Assembly: GCA_002729885.1 (NCBI GenBank)
Contig: PBUB01000009.1
Coordinates: 1 to 64,000 of the forward strand
Direction of reading: 5' to 3'
DNA length: 64,000 nucleotides
DNA from: Spirochaetaceae bacterium
GTDB taxonomy: Bacteria; Spirochaetota; Leptospiria; Leptospirales; Leptonemataceae
Positions 9,136-17,986 of this stretch are shown here, piece by piece (position 1 is the first letter of the stretch; every line of letters starts with the position of its first letter). A program made the position numbers and the translations under genes. The notes beneath the pieces were generated by a model, which did no database searches, had not been told where the DNA came from, and was given only the letters and a program-made list of their open reading frames with translations.

Positions 9136-11037
9136 TCAATCGTACATCGTGTTGATAACGTCTTGATACTTATCAGTTACGACGTGCCGCTTGATTTTGA
9201 ACAGGTTGGTCAATTCATCGCCCACTTCGAATGGTTTGGGAAGCAGTCTTACATCTACCACTTTTTCGAAGGATTTGAAACCGGCTTCGCTAGAAACCAG
9301 CTTCTTCACTTCGTTGCGTAGAAGTTTGGCTACTTCTTCATTCTTCGCGATTGCTTCCAGAGTATCTCCATAGTCCTTGAATTGCTCCAGAGAAGGAACA
9401 ACCAGGGCTGCCAGATACTTCTTGTCCTGACCCACTACCATTACCTGGTCAATGAGTGGAGACTCGGAAAGCTTGTTCTCGATTGGGACCGGTTCCACGT
9501 TTTCGCCACCCAGAAGAACGACGGTTTCTTTGGAACGACCAACGATTTTCAGTGTACCGTTGAAGGTAATCATACCGAGGTCACCGGTGTTCATCCAGCC
9601 ATCTTTGAGAACCTTATCGGTTGCTTCGGGATTCTTGTAGTACCCGCGCATAACCTGTGGTCCTCTGGCATGAATTTCACCTTTGATGCCTCGTTTGGCA
9701 GATCCGCCCTTTTCGGTGGTGTAGATAAAATCTCCGTTGGAGATATCTACGATCCGAATATCGGTGTCCGGATAGATAGGCCCTACAGAGCCAATCACCA
9801 GTTTGCCCCAGGTTCGAACCGCCAGTACAGGACAGGTTTCGGTCATGCCATAGCCTTCCAGTACAGGGATTCCGATGTTGTTGAAGAACTCATCCACATG
9901 AATGGGAAGAGCACCACCACCGGAAACAGAACCACGGAGTTTTCCACCGGTTGCTGCTCGAATCTTTCGCAGAACGATTAGATCCAGCAACAGGAACGGA
10001 AGCAGGAAGATGGTGAATCTTAGAATGTTCCATAGCCCAATGAACATGGATACAATGGGGTTTCTTCCCGTTGTATCCAGTTGCTTGAAGCTAAGGAAAC
10101 GAAGGGCACCTTTAACCTGTCTTGAGCAAAAGTAAGCTGCCTTGAACAGGCCGCGAGCCACACCAGGGCCACCTTCTACTTTTTGCTGAATTCCGGTATA
10201 GATACTCTCCCACAGTCGCGGCGCACTGGCCATGAATGTGGGTTTCACAATTCCCATGTCTTCGCGCAGGTTTCGCACGTTTGTATAGTAAGTGCAGCAA
10301 CCCCCGCCAATTGCAATCATCTCAAATACGCGTTCGAATACGTGCCAGACAGGCAGAATGGATAGGATTCGATCCGTAGTTGTTATATCGATTGGGATTT
10401 TCTCTACTTGCGAAACCATGCTGGAATGCCGAAGCATTACGCCCTTGGGCGCTCCAGTTGTTCCGGAAGTGTAGATCATCGTAAAGAGATCGTCAGGTTT
10501 GATTTGCGCCATGCGCTCTTCAGCTTTTCGATCTCCGCCAGCACGTAGTTGCTTTCCTTTTTCCAGGAGGTCATACAGTCGAAGGACACCATCCGGAACC
10601 GGAGTGTCTTTATCCATCATGATGATGTGCTGAATGTTTGGTAGTTTATCTTTGTTCTTTTGAACTCGATCGAGAACAGCTTTGTTCTCTACGAATACTA
10701 CTTTTGCATCCGAATGCGGTAGAATGTATGTGACGTCCGCATCAGTTACGTCCGTCCCCCTGGGAACGTCTGCCGCACCAGCAATTAGAATGGCATAATC
10801 AGTTACGATCCATTCCAATCGGTTATCGGCAAGGAGCCCCACATGTTCTCTCGCCTGAACACCCAGGTCAATAAGACCGGTGGCCAGGTTCAGTCCCATT
10901 TCGTACAGTTCTTTGAACGAAATGGCTTCAAAAACCTTGTCTTTATTCCTGGTCGCAAATGCAGGTTTGTCGCCGTAAGTCTCGGCGGCCCATTTGTACA
11001 TCTGAGCCAGGTTTGTAGCGTTTATCTTTATAGCCAC
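9136..11037 (-). CDS. fadD: Long-chain acyl-CoA synthetase (AMP-forming)
   Basis: A 633-residue adenylate-forming enzyme that activates long-chain fatty acids to acyl-CoA via acyl-AMP, feeding the acyl-CoA dehydrogenases encoded elsewhere in the window. Signatures are the P-loop-like TMIYTSGTTGAPKGVML, GYGMTETCPVLAV and TGDLGMI, followed by GRSKETVVLLGGENVEP in the hinge and lid domain. A hydrophobic segment around residue 340 (RFTIFLLPFLLLDLIVL) is common in bacterial and eukaryotic long-chain synthetases of this type and suggests membrane association. The frame opens further upstream to an ATG at 11085, but a GGAGG site 6 bases before GTG 11037 and the family's usual N-terminus (INATNLAQMYKWAAE) fix the start there. 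It diverges from pyrF across 49 bases. Confidence 0.92.
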   Translation of the reverse strand: MAIKINATNLAQMYKWAAETYGDKPAFATRNKDKVFEAISFKELYEMGLNLATGLIDLGVQAREHVGLLADNRLEWIVTDYAILIAGAADVPRGTDVTDADVTYILPHSDAKVVFVENKAVLDRVQKNKDKLPNIQHIIMMDKDTPVPDGVLRLYDLLEKGKQLRAGGDRKAEERMAQIKPDDLFTMIYTSGTTGAPKGVMLRHSSMVSQVEKIPIDITTTDRILSILPVWHVFERVFEMIAIGGGCCTYYTNVRNLREDMGIVKPTFMASAPRLWESIYTGIQQKVEGGPGVARGLFKAAYFCSRQVKGALRFLSFKQLDTTGRNPIVSMFIGLWNILRFTIFLLPFLLLDLIVLRKIRAATGGKLRGSVSGGGALPIHVDEFFNNIGIPVLEGYGMTETCPVLAVRTWGKLVIGSVGPIYPDTDIRIVDISNGDFIYTTEKGGSAKRGIKGEIHARGPQVMRGYYKNPEATDKVLKDGWMNTGDLGMITFNGTLKIVGRSKETVVLLGGENVEPVPIENKLSESPLIDQVMVVGQDKKYLAALVVPSLEQFKDYGDTLEAIAKNEEVAKLLRNEVKKLVSSEAGFKSFEKVVDVRLLPKPFEVGDELTNLFKIKRHVVTDKYQDVINTMYD

Positions 11038-11086
11038 ACCAGACCTCCAGAATAAGCTGGCGTAAGGATCATAGGAATAGTGCAAA

Positions 11087-11896
11087 ATGTCAACCTTTTA
11101 CACGAGATATCGCGAAAGAAGAGAGGCCATTAAGTCTGTATTATGTGTCGGTCTGGATCCTGATCCCGCTCGTTTGCCCGATGGATACGAATCCGGTGCT
11201 CAAGGGGCCGGCGATCATCTCAGGGATGTTGTGGATGCAACCCATGATCTTGCAGTAGCTTACAAACCTAACGCAGCATTCTTCGAGTCTATGGGCTCTG
11301 CAGGCTGGGAATTGCTCAAGGATGTAATCCAATATATTAGAAAGCGAGCTCCAGGGGCGCTGATTGTGCTTGATGCCAAGCGAGGCGACCTGGGAAATAC
11401 TGCATCGCACTATGCTGCAGCAATTTTCGATGATCTGGAAGCTGATTCCGTAACTCTGAACCCTTATATGGGCAAAGAAAGCCTGATTCCATTTCTGGAG
11501 CGCAAGGACCGGGCTTCGTTTATACTGTGTCTTACTTCTAACTCCGGTGCCCGGGATCTTCAATACCATGGAGACCCTCCTCTTTACCAACACGTCGCCC
11601 GTTTATGTCGCCAGTGGCATGATGAATTCAAGAACCTGGGACTGGTGGTAGGTGCTACGCGCGATCCCGAGGAGCTTTCCAGGGTAAGGGAGTTGGCTCC
11701 TGGTATGATTTTTCTGGTTCCTGGGGTAGGAAGTCAGGGCGGAGATTTAAATGAGGTGCTAAGAAAGGCCGGCGATGATGTGCTGATCAATTCCAGTCGC
11801 TCCATTTTGTTTGCATCGCACAACAGAGCAGAGCTACCCGAGAAGTGTAGAGCAGAAGCCAGTTCCCTGGTTGAGAAGATGCGACCTTACCTCTAG
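11087..11896 (+). CDS. pyrF: Orotidine-5'-phosphate decarboxylase
   Basis: A 269-residue enzyme of the longer bacterial OMP decarboxylase subfamily; it converts OMP to UMP, the last step of de novo UMP synthesis, in the cytosol. The catalytic Lys-Asp array is visible in LIVLDAKRGDLGNTA, with the substrate-binding VGLDPDP near the N-terminus and the phosphate-loop region FLVPGVGSQGGD. Length and motif order are complete. The ATG starts one base beyond the longest possible acyl-CoA synthetase frame, giving a compact divergent intergenic space. The dihydroorotase of the same pathway (pyrC) lies about 9 kb away on the other strand. Confidence 0.95.
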   Translation: MSTFYTRYRERREAIKSVLCVGLDPDPARLPDGYESGAQGAGDHLRDVVDATHDLAVAYKPNAAFFESMGSAGWELLKDVIQYIRKRAPGALIVLDAKRGDLGNTASHYAAAIFDDLEADSVTLNPYMGKESLIPFLERKDRASFILCLTSNSGARDLQYHGDPPLYQHVARLCRQWHDEFKNLGLVVGATRDPEELSRVRELAPGMIFLVPGVGSQGGDLNEVLRKAGDDVLINSSRSILFASHNRAELPEKCRAEASSLVEKMRPYL

Positions 11897-12232
11897 GCCT
11901 GCACCGGGCCGAGAATACGAGCTCGAACCTGAATCATTGTTCTCTGTCATATCTTGAAATGCTGATGAATGTCCATAACTGTCCGGAAGTCTCAAGAAGC
12001 GATTTTTTCTTTACGGGGTAAGGTACAGAGAAAGCCTGTGAAAGATCCCTTCTATAAGATGTCGTGCCGGTTCAGGCAGAATTCCACCGATCCGGAATTG
12101 AAACACTATAGAAGGTCTAAACGTCCGCCTTTCGGCGCCTCATTAGCGGCCCGCAAGTGACCTGGACGATAAGAGGCCTCAGGCCGCAGATAATGCATGT
12201 CCGGGTAAGGGCATGACAGGAGAAACGGATAA
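11897..12232 (+). other. Intergenic region upstream of sdhC
   Basis: This 336-base stretch precedes sdhC. An AGGAGA ribosome site sits at 12218-12223, 9 bases before the sdhC ATG. Several short GC-rich inverted segments lie between about 12120 and 12190 (for example GCCTTTCGGC), so a structured 5' leader is possible, but I recognise no riboswitch. A 63-codon open frame (11969-12160) has no ribosome site or protein-like composition. Confidence 0.5.
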
Positions 12233-12907
12233 ATGATCCTTAAACGTCTTTTCGGTTCATCAATTGGACGCAAGATCCTGGTTGCTACCACGGGTCTGTT
12301 GCTCATCGGCTTTGTTGTAGGCCATATGCTGGGCAACTGGAATATGTTTTTTGGTCGGGAAGAGATGAATGCCTATGCAGCATTCTTGAAGAGCATTCCC
12401 GGTCCTCTCTGGACAGCTCGCATCGGGCTTCTGATAGTTTTTGTATTGCATGTCATTATTGCTCTCAAGCTAAAGATGGAAAGCAAAGCCGCTCGCCCGG
12501 TGGCCTATAAGAGTAAGAACACTCAGCGAGCTTCCCTGGCCTCCAGGTTCATGGCTCAAACCGGACTTCTGATCCTGGCATTTCTGATCTATCATCTATT
12601 GCACTTTACGCTGGGACAAATCGAGCAAGGCGGATTCGCACTCACTGACGATAAAGGCAGGCATGATGTATATGGAATGGTGATTCATTCCTTCAGCAAT
12701 CCATTGATTGTTACCAGCTACATCATAGCCATGTTCTTTCTGGCCATGCATTTGATCCATGCGGTGCAAAGCATGCTGCAGACATTTGGCCTGGCCGGTG
12801 AGCAGAGCAGGCCGATGGTAGAAAAAGTTTCTGTGGGCTTTGCCATTTTCATTTTTGCAGGGTATACATCCATTCCAGTGGCCATTCTTTCAGGATTGGT
12901 CAAATAA
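12233..12907 (+). CDS. sdhC: Succinate dehydrogenase/fumarate reductase cytochrome b558 subunit
   Basis: A 224-residue membrane protein of the five-helix, dihaem b558 family that anchors the succinate:quinone oxidoreductase and passes electrons between quinone and the iron-sulphur subunit. It begins with a short cytosolic segment, then hydrophobic helices at about 18-38, 60-80, 105-125, 155-180 and 198-220. Histidines in HMLGN, FVLHVIIAL, IYHLLHF and MHLIHAV are candidates for haem ligands. The absence of an sdhD gene and the single large anchor are typical of this type. It is first in the sdhCAB operon, with 36 bases to sdhA. Confidence 0.93.
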   Translation: MILKRLFGSSIGRKILVATTGLLLIGFVVGHMLGNWNMFFGREEMNAYAAFLKSIPGPLWTARIGLLIVFVLHVIIALKLKMESKAARPVAYKSKNTQRASLASRFMAQTGLLILAFLIYHLLHFTLGQIEQGGFALTDDKGRHDVYGMVIHSFSNPLIVTSYIIAMFFLAMHLIHAVQSMLQTFGLAGEQSRPMVEKVSVGFAIFIFAGYTSIPVAILSGLVK

Positions 12908-12943
12908 CCGGCTATTATTATCTAAGTTACAGAGGGAGAAATC

Positions 12944-14860
12944 ATGTCGCTCAATTCCAATATTCCTTCCGGGTCCGTTGACCAAAAGTGGGAGAAGCAT
13001 AAGTTTGATTTGAAGCTGGTGAATCCGGCCAACAAGAGAAAGTTCGACGTTATTGTCGTAGGGACCGGGCTTGCCGGCGCCAGCGCCGCTGCCAGCCTTG
13101 CGGAGCTAGGCTATAATGTTAAAAGCTTCTGCTTTCAAGACAGCCCGCGAAGAGCTCATAGCATCGCTGCTCAGGGCGGGATCAACGCAGCCAAGAACTA
13201 TCAAAACGATGGGGACAGCGTTTACCGCCTCTTTTACGACACAGTAAAGGGCGGGGACTTTCGATCCAGAGAAGCCAATGTATATCGCCTGGCTCAGGTA
13301 AGTCTTAATATTATCGATCAATGTGTTGCCCAGGGAGTTCCCTTCGCGCGAGAGTACGGCGGGTACCTCACGAACCGTTCCTTCGGTGGAGCCCAGGTTA
13401 GCCGAACCTTCTATGCCAGAGGACAAACCGGACAGCAGCTTCTTCTGGGGGCTTACAGCGCTCTTTCGCGGCAGATTGGTCTGGGTAACGTTGAGATGTA
13501 TCCCAGAACAGAGATGCTGGATGTTGTTCTGGAAGATGGCAAAGCAAAAGGTATTGTCGTTCGAGATCTAAAGACAGGAAAGATATCCGTACATAGTGGT
13601 CATGCTGTGGTACTGGCTACTGGCGGATATTCCAACGTTTACTTCCTTTCTACGAATGCGATGAACTGTAACGTTACTGCAGCATTCCGTGCTTACAGAA
13701 AAGGCGCCTACTTCGCCAACCCCTGTTACACGCAAATCCATCCTACCTGCATTCCTGCAAGCGGTGAATATCAATCCAAACTGACTCTAATGTCTGAGTC
13801 TCTGCGAAACGATGGCCGCGTTTGGGTTCCGAGCAAAAAAGGTGATACTCGGGCGCCCAACGACATTCCGGAATCCGAAAGGGACTATTATCTGGAGCAG
13901 AAATATCCCAGCTTTGGTAACCTGGTGCCACGAGATATCGCCAGTCGTGCTGCGAAGAATGTATGCGATGAAGGGCGCGGTGTAGGCAAGGGAGAGGTCT
14001 CCCGAGCGGTTTATCTGGATTTTCGAGATGCCATCAAGAGGCTGGGTGAGCCCGCTGTAAAAGAGCGATACGGCAACCTGTTCGAAATGTATCAGAAGAT
14101 TACCAATGAGAATCCCTACGAGGTTCCCATGAAGATCTATCCGGCTCCTCACTATACCATGGGTGGTCTCTGGGTGGATTATAATCTAATGACCAATGTG
14201 CCCGGCCTGTTCGCCATCGGTGAGGCGAACTTTTCCGATCATGGCGCCAACCGACTGGGAGCCAGTGCACTGATGCAGGGTCTGGCGGATGGCTATTTCG
14301 TGCTGCCATACACTATTGGCGGTTACCTGGCTGATCTGGGCTGGGATCCAGTGAAAAGCGATACCGATGCATTCAAAGAAACGAAAGAAAAGGTGGAGTC
14401 TCAGACCAAGCAATTCCTGTCCGTTAACGGAAACCGCAGTCCGGATTCCTTCCACAGAGAGCTGGGAGAGGTCATGCTGGATAAGTGCGGTATGTCTAGA
14501 AGCGAAGCCGGGCTCAAAGAAGCTCTAAAGAAGATTCCCGAGATTCGCGACGAATTCCGTAAAAATCTGAAGGTCACCGGCTCCGGAGAGCAATTGAACC
14601 AGACTCTGGAGAAAGCCGGCCGAGTGGCGGACTTCCTGGATTTTGGCGAACTAATGTGCCGCGATGCTCTGATGAGAGAAGAGTCCTGTGGAGGTCACTT
14701 TCGCGAAGAGCATCAGACTCCGGAAGGAGAAGCGCTTCGTCATGATGATAAATTTGCATTTGTGGGGGCCTGGGAATTCAAAGGCGAAAACGAGCCTACA
14801 TTGCATAAAGAAGAACTGGATTTTGAAAACGTTAAGCTTACCCAGAGGAGCTACAAATGA
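12944..14860 (+). CDS. sdhA: Succinate dehydrogenase/fumarate reductase flavoprotein subunit
   Basis: A 638-residue catalytic subunit interconverting succinate and fumarate on the cytosolic side of the membrane. The Rossmann motif [19 protein letters not shown] binds FAD, and AHSIAAQGG carries the His expected to be covalently flavinylated. Downstream, [20 protein letters not shown] and the Arg-containing active-site segments are present, as is the [13 protein letters not shown] motif. The length and the NYQNDGDS insertion match the enzymes found with b558 anchors. The start is ATG with GAGGGAG upstream. The stop overlaps the sdhB start (ATGA). Confidence 0.96.
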   Translation: MSLNSNIPSGSVDQKWEKHKFDLKLVNPANKRKFDVIVVGTGLAGASAAASLAELGYNVKSFCFQDSPRRAHSIAAQGGINAAKNYQNDGDSVYRLFYDTVKGGDFRSREANVYRLAQVSLNIIDQCVAQGVPFAREYGGYLTNRSFGGAQVSRTFYARGQTGQQLLLGAYSALSRQIGLGNVEMYPRTEMLDVVLEDGKAKGIVVRDLKTGKISVHSGHAVVLATGGYSNVYFLSTNAMNCNVTAAFRAYRKGAYFANPCYTQIHPTCIPASGEYQSKLTLMSESLRNDGRVWVPSKKGDTRAPNDIPESERDYYLEQKYPSFGNLVPRDIASRAAKNVCDEGRGVGKGEVSRAVYLDFRDAIKRLGEPAVKERYGNLFEMYQKITNENPYEVPMKIYPAPHYTMGGLWVDYNLMTNVPGLFAIGEANFSDHGANRLGASALMQGLADGYFVLPYTIGGYLADLGWDPVKSDTDAFKETKEKVESQTKQFLSVNGNRSPDSFHRELGEVMLDKCGMSRSEAGLKEALKKIPEIRDEFRKNLKVTGSGEQLNQTLEKAGRVADFLDFGELMCRDALMREESCGGHFREEHQTPEGEALRHDDKFAFVGAWEFKGENEPTLHKEELDFENVKLTQRSYK

Positions 14861-15612
14861 AAATCATACTGCACATATCTCGTCAAAATGGACCGGACGA
14901 TAAGCCCAAAATGGTTCGCTATGAAATGACCGATGTGGATCACCACTGGTCTTTTCTGGAAATGCTGGATGTACTGAATGAACGGCTGATTGAGAAAGGA
15001 GAAGATCCGGTAACATTCGATCATGACTGTCGTGAAGGTATCTGTGGTTCCTGCGGATTCATGATTAACGGTCTGGCCCACGGTCGACAGTTTGCTCCGG
15101 AAGGCAGAACCACTGTATGTCAGATGCACATGCACCGATTTGCAGATGGCGATGAGCTTTATCTGGAACCCTGGCGAGCACGTGCCTTCCCTGTAGTAAA
15201 GGACCTGATGGTAGATCGCAGCTCATTCGATCGAGTAATCCAGAGTGGTGGCTATATTTCCGTCCGTACCGGTAACGCGCAGGACGGAAATACCATGCCG
15301 GTGCCCAAAGATATCGCAGACGAAGCGATGAATGCAGCTGAATGTATTGGCTGTGGAGCCTGTGTGGCGTCCTGTAAGAATGCCAGTGCCATGCTCTTTG
15401 TTTCCGCCAAAATCAGCCACCTGGGTCTACTGCCTCAGGGACAACCAGAGAGAGATAAGAGAGCTCAATCCATGGTTGCCAAAATGGATGAAGAAGGCTT
15501 CGGAAACTGTACAAATCAGTATGAGTGCGAAGCGGTATGTCCCAAGGGAATCAGCGTGAACTTTATTTCTCGCATGAATGCGGATTATCGCAATAGCATT
15601 AACAAGAAGTAA
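14857..15612 (+). CDS. sdhB: Succinate dehydrogenase/fumarate reductase iron-sulphur subunit
   Basis: A 251-residue protein linking the flavin to the haem-bearing anchor. The [2Fe-2S] ferredoxin-like domain has [15 protein letters not shown], with a further Cys in TVCQMHM. The C-terminal domain has [15 protein letters not shown] and, further on, [14 protein letters not shown]; together these supply ligands for the [4Fe-4S] and [3Fe-4S] clusters. All cluster motifs are intact. The gene is translationally coupled to sdhA through ATGA and is followed after 2 bases by a TRL-like lipoprotein gene, which suggests the transcript continues. Confidence 0.96.
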   Translation: MKIILHISRQNGPDDKPKMVRYEMTDVDHHWSFLEMLDVLNERLIEKGEDPVTFDHDCREGICGSCGFMINGLAHGRQFAPEGRTTVCQMHMHRFADGDELYLEPWRARAFPVVKDLMVDRSSFDRVIQSGGYISVRTGNAQDGNTMPVPKDIADEAMNAAECIGCGACVASCKNASAMLFVSAKISHLGLLPQGQPERDKRAQSMVAKMDEEGFGNCTNQYECEAVCPKGISVNFISRMNADYRNSINKK

Positions 15613-15614
15613 CC

Positions 15615-15959
15615 ATGAAACGAAAGTCTTTCAGCTCAATGATACGCTTCCTGGCAGTTGCTCTTATTGGGGCTATTGCCCTGCTGGGCACAGCCTGCGG
15701 AACCTATCAGCCACCTTATGGCTATATCTATCACAATACCCGGATGAACAAAGATGTATCGGAGGCTACCAACATCGGTAGCCGCTCCGGAGCATCCTGC
15801 GTTCAGTCCTACATGGGTATGATAAGCTTTGGCGATGCAAGCATCAAGGCGGCCGCGGCTGCGGGTGGAATTCAGACTGTGAAAGCGGTCGATTACAGCG
15901 AGCTTTCTATCTTTACCTTCTTTTATAATCGATTCTGCACCATCGCGCACGGGGATTGA
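15615..15959 (+). CDS. TRL-like family lipoprotein
   Basis: A 114-residue protein. A hydrophobic signal with a lipobox-like LLGTAC (Cys 28) is followed by a small domain of the TRL-like family: GYIYHNTRMNKDV, a GSRSGASCVQSYMGMI segment, GDASIKAAAAAGGI and a final YNRFCTIAHGD. Members are small secreted lipoproteins of unknown function, often with the conserved glycine/serine pattern seen here. It begins 2 bases after sdhB and ends 1 base before the DUF1330 gene, so all are probably on one transcript. A functional tie to succinate oxidation is not implied. Confidence 0.85.
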   Translation: MKRKSFSSMIRFLAVALIGAIALLGTACGTYQPPYGYIYHNTRMNKDVSEATNIGSRSGASCVQSYMGMISFGDASIKAAAAAGGIQTVKAVDYSELSIFTFFYNRFCTIAHGD

Positions 15960-15960
15960 T

Positions 15961-16278
15961 ATGGCTGTAGAAGATCTGGTGGGCCTTTGTGTTACGGATG
16001 AGGCCCTGTATACCAAATACCGGGAAGGAATGATGCCGCTTCTGGAAAAAGCAGGCGGCTACTTTCGGTACGATGCAAAGATCCAGACAGAACTGAAATC
16101 GCCGGTGAGTCATTCCATCAATCGAATATTCATCATTGGATTTCCAGATCAAAAATCCAGGGATGATTTCTTCTCCAATCCAGAATACAGAGCTGTTCGA
16201 AGCGAGTTCTTTGACAAATCTGTGTCTGCTGTGTCCAGGCTTTCGCAATACAAAATTGAGGCTGCGCCAGGTCTCTAG
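15961..16278 (+). CDS. DUF1330 family protein
   Basis: A 105-residue cytosolic protein with the ferredoxin-like alpha/beta pattern of DUF1330. It has the segments LYTKYREGMMPLLEKAGGYFRYD, INRIFIIGFPDQKSRDDFF and NPEYRAVRSEFF, the last being the typical C-terminal helix motif (S/NPEYQ-x6-R) of this family. No enzymatic role is established for the family. It follows the TRL lipoprotein gene immediately, consistent with cotranscription downstream of sdhB. Confidence 0.85.
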   Translation: MAVEDLVGLCVTDEALYTKYREGMMPLLEKAGGYFRYDAKIQTELKSPVSHSINRIFIIGFPDQKSRDDFFSNPEYRAVRSEFFDKSVSAVSRLSQYKIEAAPGL

Positions 16279-16340
16279 GAGGTCTCGAGGAGGCTCCTTT
16301 CTTTGCGAAAGGGTATTCGGAATTCTTCAGGGGGAACTGA

Positions 16341-16769
16341 TTGCAACCAATAGAAGAAAATAAAGATCTGATTCGACGCCTGGTTCGTGCCATGAATGAA
16401 CGGGACTGGCGTGGGGTTCGAAATACGTTGCATCCAGACTTTCAAAGACACAGCCATGCTGCTGGAGAATCCGTTGTAGAAGAGGGAGAAGACTTCGTAT
16501 TGCTTCTTAGAGGTCAATTTGAAGCCTTTCCGGATGGCCAGGAAGAGATTCTGGATATGATTGGCGAAGGAGATCGGGTGGCTGCTCGTCATCGGTTCAA
16601 GGGAACTCAGACCGGCGCATTGGGCCCATTTGAGCCTTCGCATCGTTCCCTGGTCTCTGAATACATTGCATTCTATCGCTTCGCAGATGGACGAATCGCT
16701 GAATCCTGGGCAGAATGGGATAATCTTTCAGCTCTGGAACAACTGGGGCACTCTACTGAACCCAATTAA
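16341..16769 (+). CDS. SnoaL-like / ester-cyclase family protein
   Basis: A 142-residue protein with the NTF2-like fold of SnoaL-type proteins. It shows an N-terminal helix (ENKDLIRRLVRAMNERDW), LHPDFQRHSHAAGESVVEEGEDF, GDRVAARHRFKGTQTGALGPFEPSHR and a final IAFYRFADGRIAESWAEWDNL. Relatives include polyketide cyclases and many uncharacterised stress or detoxification proteins, so the substrate is unknown. The start is TTG at 16341, chosen because AGGGGG lies 6 bases upstream. It is the last gene before a probable terminator. Confidence 0.85.
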   Translation: MQPIEENKDLIRRLVRAMNERDWRGVRNTLHPDFQRHSHAAGESVVEEGEDFVLLLRGQFEAFPDGQEEILDMIGEGDRVAARHRFKGTQTGALGPFEPSHRSLVSEYIAFYRFADGRIAESWAEWDNLSALEQLGHSTEPN

Positions 16770-16771
16770 CC

Positions 16772-16809
16772 GTGCCAATGACTGGCACAGGCGAATGCCT
16801 TTTCGTTTT
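16772..16809 (+). terminator. Probable terminator after the SnoaL-like gene
   Basis: Two adjacent hairpins lie just beyond the stop. GTGCCA/TGGCAC has loop ATGAC (16772-16788), and AGGC/GCCT has loop GAAT (16789-16800). The second is followed by TTTCGTTTT. The second stem is short, so strength is uncertain. Confidence 0.55.
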
Positions 16810-16934
16810 AAGATCTAGTATTGATTGCTCTGGATTGGTAGCTCAAGGGTCAGGCGATTGAAATCCTTCCTTACGAAAATCTCCAGGACAGCGATTACTC
16901 GGCTGTGCATTTCGGAGACACAGCGATTCATACT

Positions 16935-17450
16935 TCAGCGATTCCAGGATTCTGCCTTTTTTCCTATATTGATCCAGTGACGGACCTTCGCTTCATCCAG
17001 GTGCTTTCTGGACCGGTAGATAAACAGCACTCCTCTGGATTCTTTGCGCTGCATTACAACAATTCTATGCTCGTAGGGGTTGCACCTGGTGTGTTCAAAT
17101 TCATAGATAACAAGATTCGGGGAATCTTCGATTGCTTTCCATGTTCCGGTGCGACAATCCTGGTATAACTCATACTTTCTGCGCTCCTTAAAGCTCTCAA
17201 TGGTATCGTCCGAGATTGCGGATGGAATTCTGGCTACCTCAATGCGCTCTTCCCAGGAATGGAAGGCCTCATTCGACGGAACCATTTTGGAAAATACAAT
17301 TTCTGGCTCGCGGGTTGTTCTTCGATTCCAGGTCCGATTGTCCAGGTCAATGGTGTCGTCCTGTCGGTTTTCTGACTGGGTGCTTGCACACCCTACCATA
17401 AATGTGAATACCAGAAGCGGGGAAAATCCCTTGAAAAATCCAGACGCCAT
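16935..17450 (-). CDS. Hypothetical lipoprotein
   Basis: A 171-residue protein with a short signal segment and lipobox FMVGC (Cys 21), followed by a polar linker (ASTQSENRQDDTIDLDN) and a mixed alpha/beta domain with three further Cys or aromatic-rich strands (YELYQDCRTGTW, YEFEHTRCNPYEHRIVVMQR). No family was recognised. The predicted location is a membrane lipid anchor facing the periplasm or cell surface. The gene is convergent with the SnoaL-like gene and stands alone on this strand. Confidence 0.75.
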   Translation of the reverse strand: MASGFFKGFSPLLVFTFMVGCASTQSENRQDDTIDLDNRTWNRRTTREPEIVFSKMVPSNEAFHSWEERIEVARIPSAISDDTIESFKERRKYELYQDCRTGTWKAIEDSPNLVIYEFEHTRCNPYEHRIVVMQRKESRGVLFIYRSRKHLDEAKVRHWINIGKKAESWNR

Positions 17451-17530
17451 GGCCTGATTTTACGAAAGGCTTCATTTTTAGTCCACCAAAACCTTTGCAT
17501 CGCTCGTCTAAGCCTGTGGACCTATTTCTT

Positions 17531-17902
17531 ATGTTCTATGAGATTCAAGGAGTAAAACAGGAGTCCGGAGCTCCCTTTCGTAGATGGTTTCATGCAGATG
17601 ACATGGACCTTTCTATATGGTTGGAGGGCTCGGATCCGGTTCGGTTTCAGCTAAGTTACAATCGGCATCTGGGCGAAAAGAGTATTCTATGGAATAGAGA
17701 CAGTGGCTTCAGTCACTTTTCCATCGATGATGGGGAGCAGCAACCGGGCCATTATAAAGCCAGTCCCATAGTTACAGGCTATTTACCCATGGATTTTTTG
17801 CAGGCAATTACAGCTTTTAAGCAGCATGCAGAACCAATGTCCGAAGACATATTTGACTTTGTTCTTCAGAAGTTAAAGGAAGGCCATAGAATCCTGGAGT
17901 AA
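17531..17902 (+). CDS. Conserved hypothetical protein
   Basis: About 123 residues from the internal ATG; an ATG at 17495 would add 12 residues. The sequence EIQGVKQESGAPFRRWFHADDMDLSIWL followed by FQLSYNRHLGEKSILWNRDSG resembles a small family of bacterial proteins of unknown function with a conserved R-R-W-F, D-L and F-Q-L-x-Y pattern. It is soluble and has no cofactor motif. It is divergent from the lipoprotein gene to its left. No strong ribosome site is present at either start. Confidence 0.65.
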   Translation: MFYEIQGVKQESGAPFRRWFHADDMDLSIWLEGSDPVRFQLSYNRHLGEKSILWNRDSGFSHFSIDDGEQQPGHYKASPIVTGYLPMDFLQAITAFKQHAEPMSEDIFDFVLQKLKEGHRILE

Positions 17903-17986
17903 ACTATGCTTTCTGGAGAAGCCAGATCTTTCGATACCGAGCAAGTCAGGCCGTCTTCATTGGATCAATATATCGAGAGGCAAGCA

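Noticed and set aside
9382..9981. 199-codon plus-strand frame opposite the acyl-CoA synthetase
   Set aside because: It is antisense to conserved adenylation motifs and has no ribosome site or family signature.
11969..12160. 63-codon open frame between pyrF and sdhC
   Set aside because: No ribosome site, unusual composition rich in Arg and Ser, and overlap with GC-rich inverted segments; likely chance.
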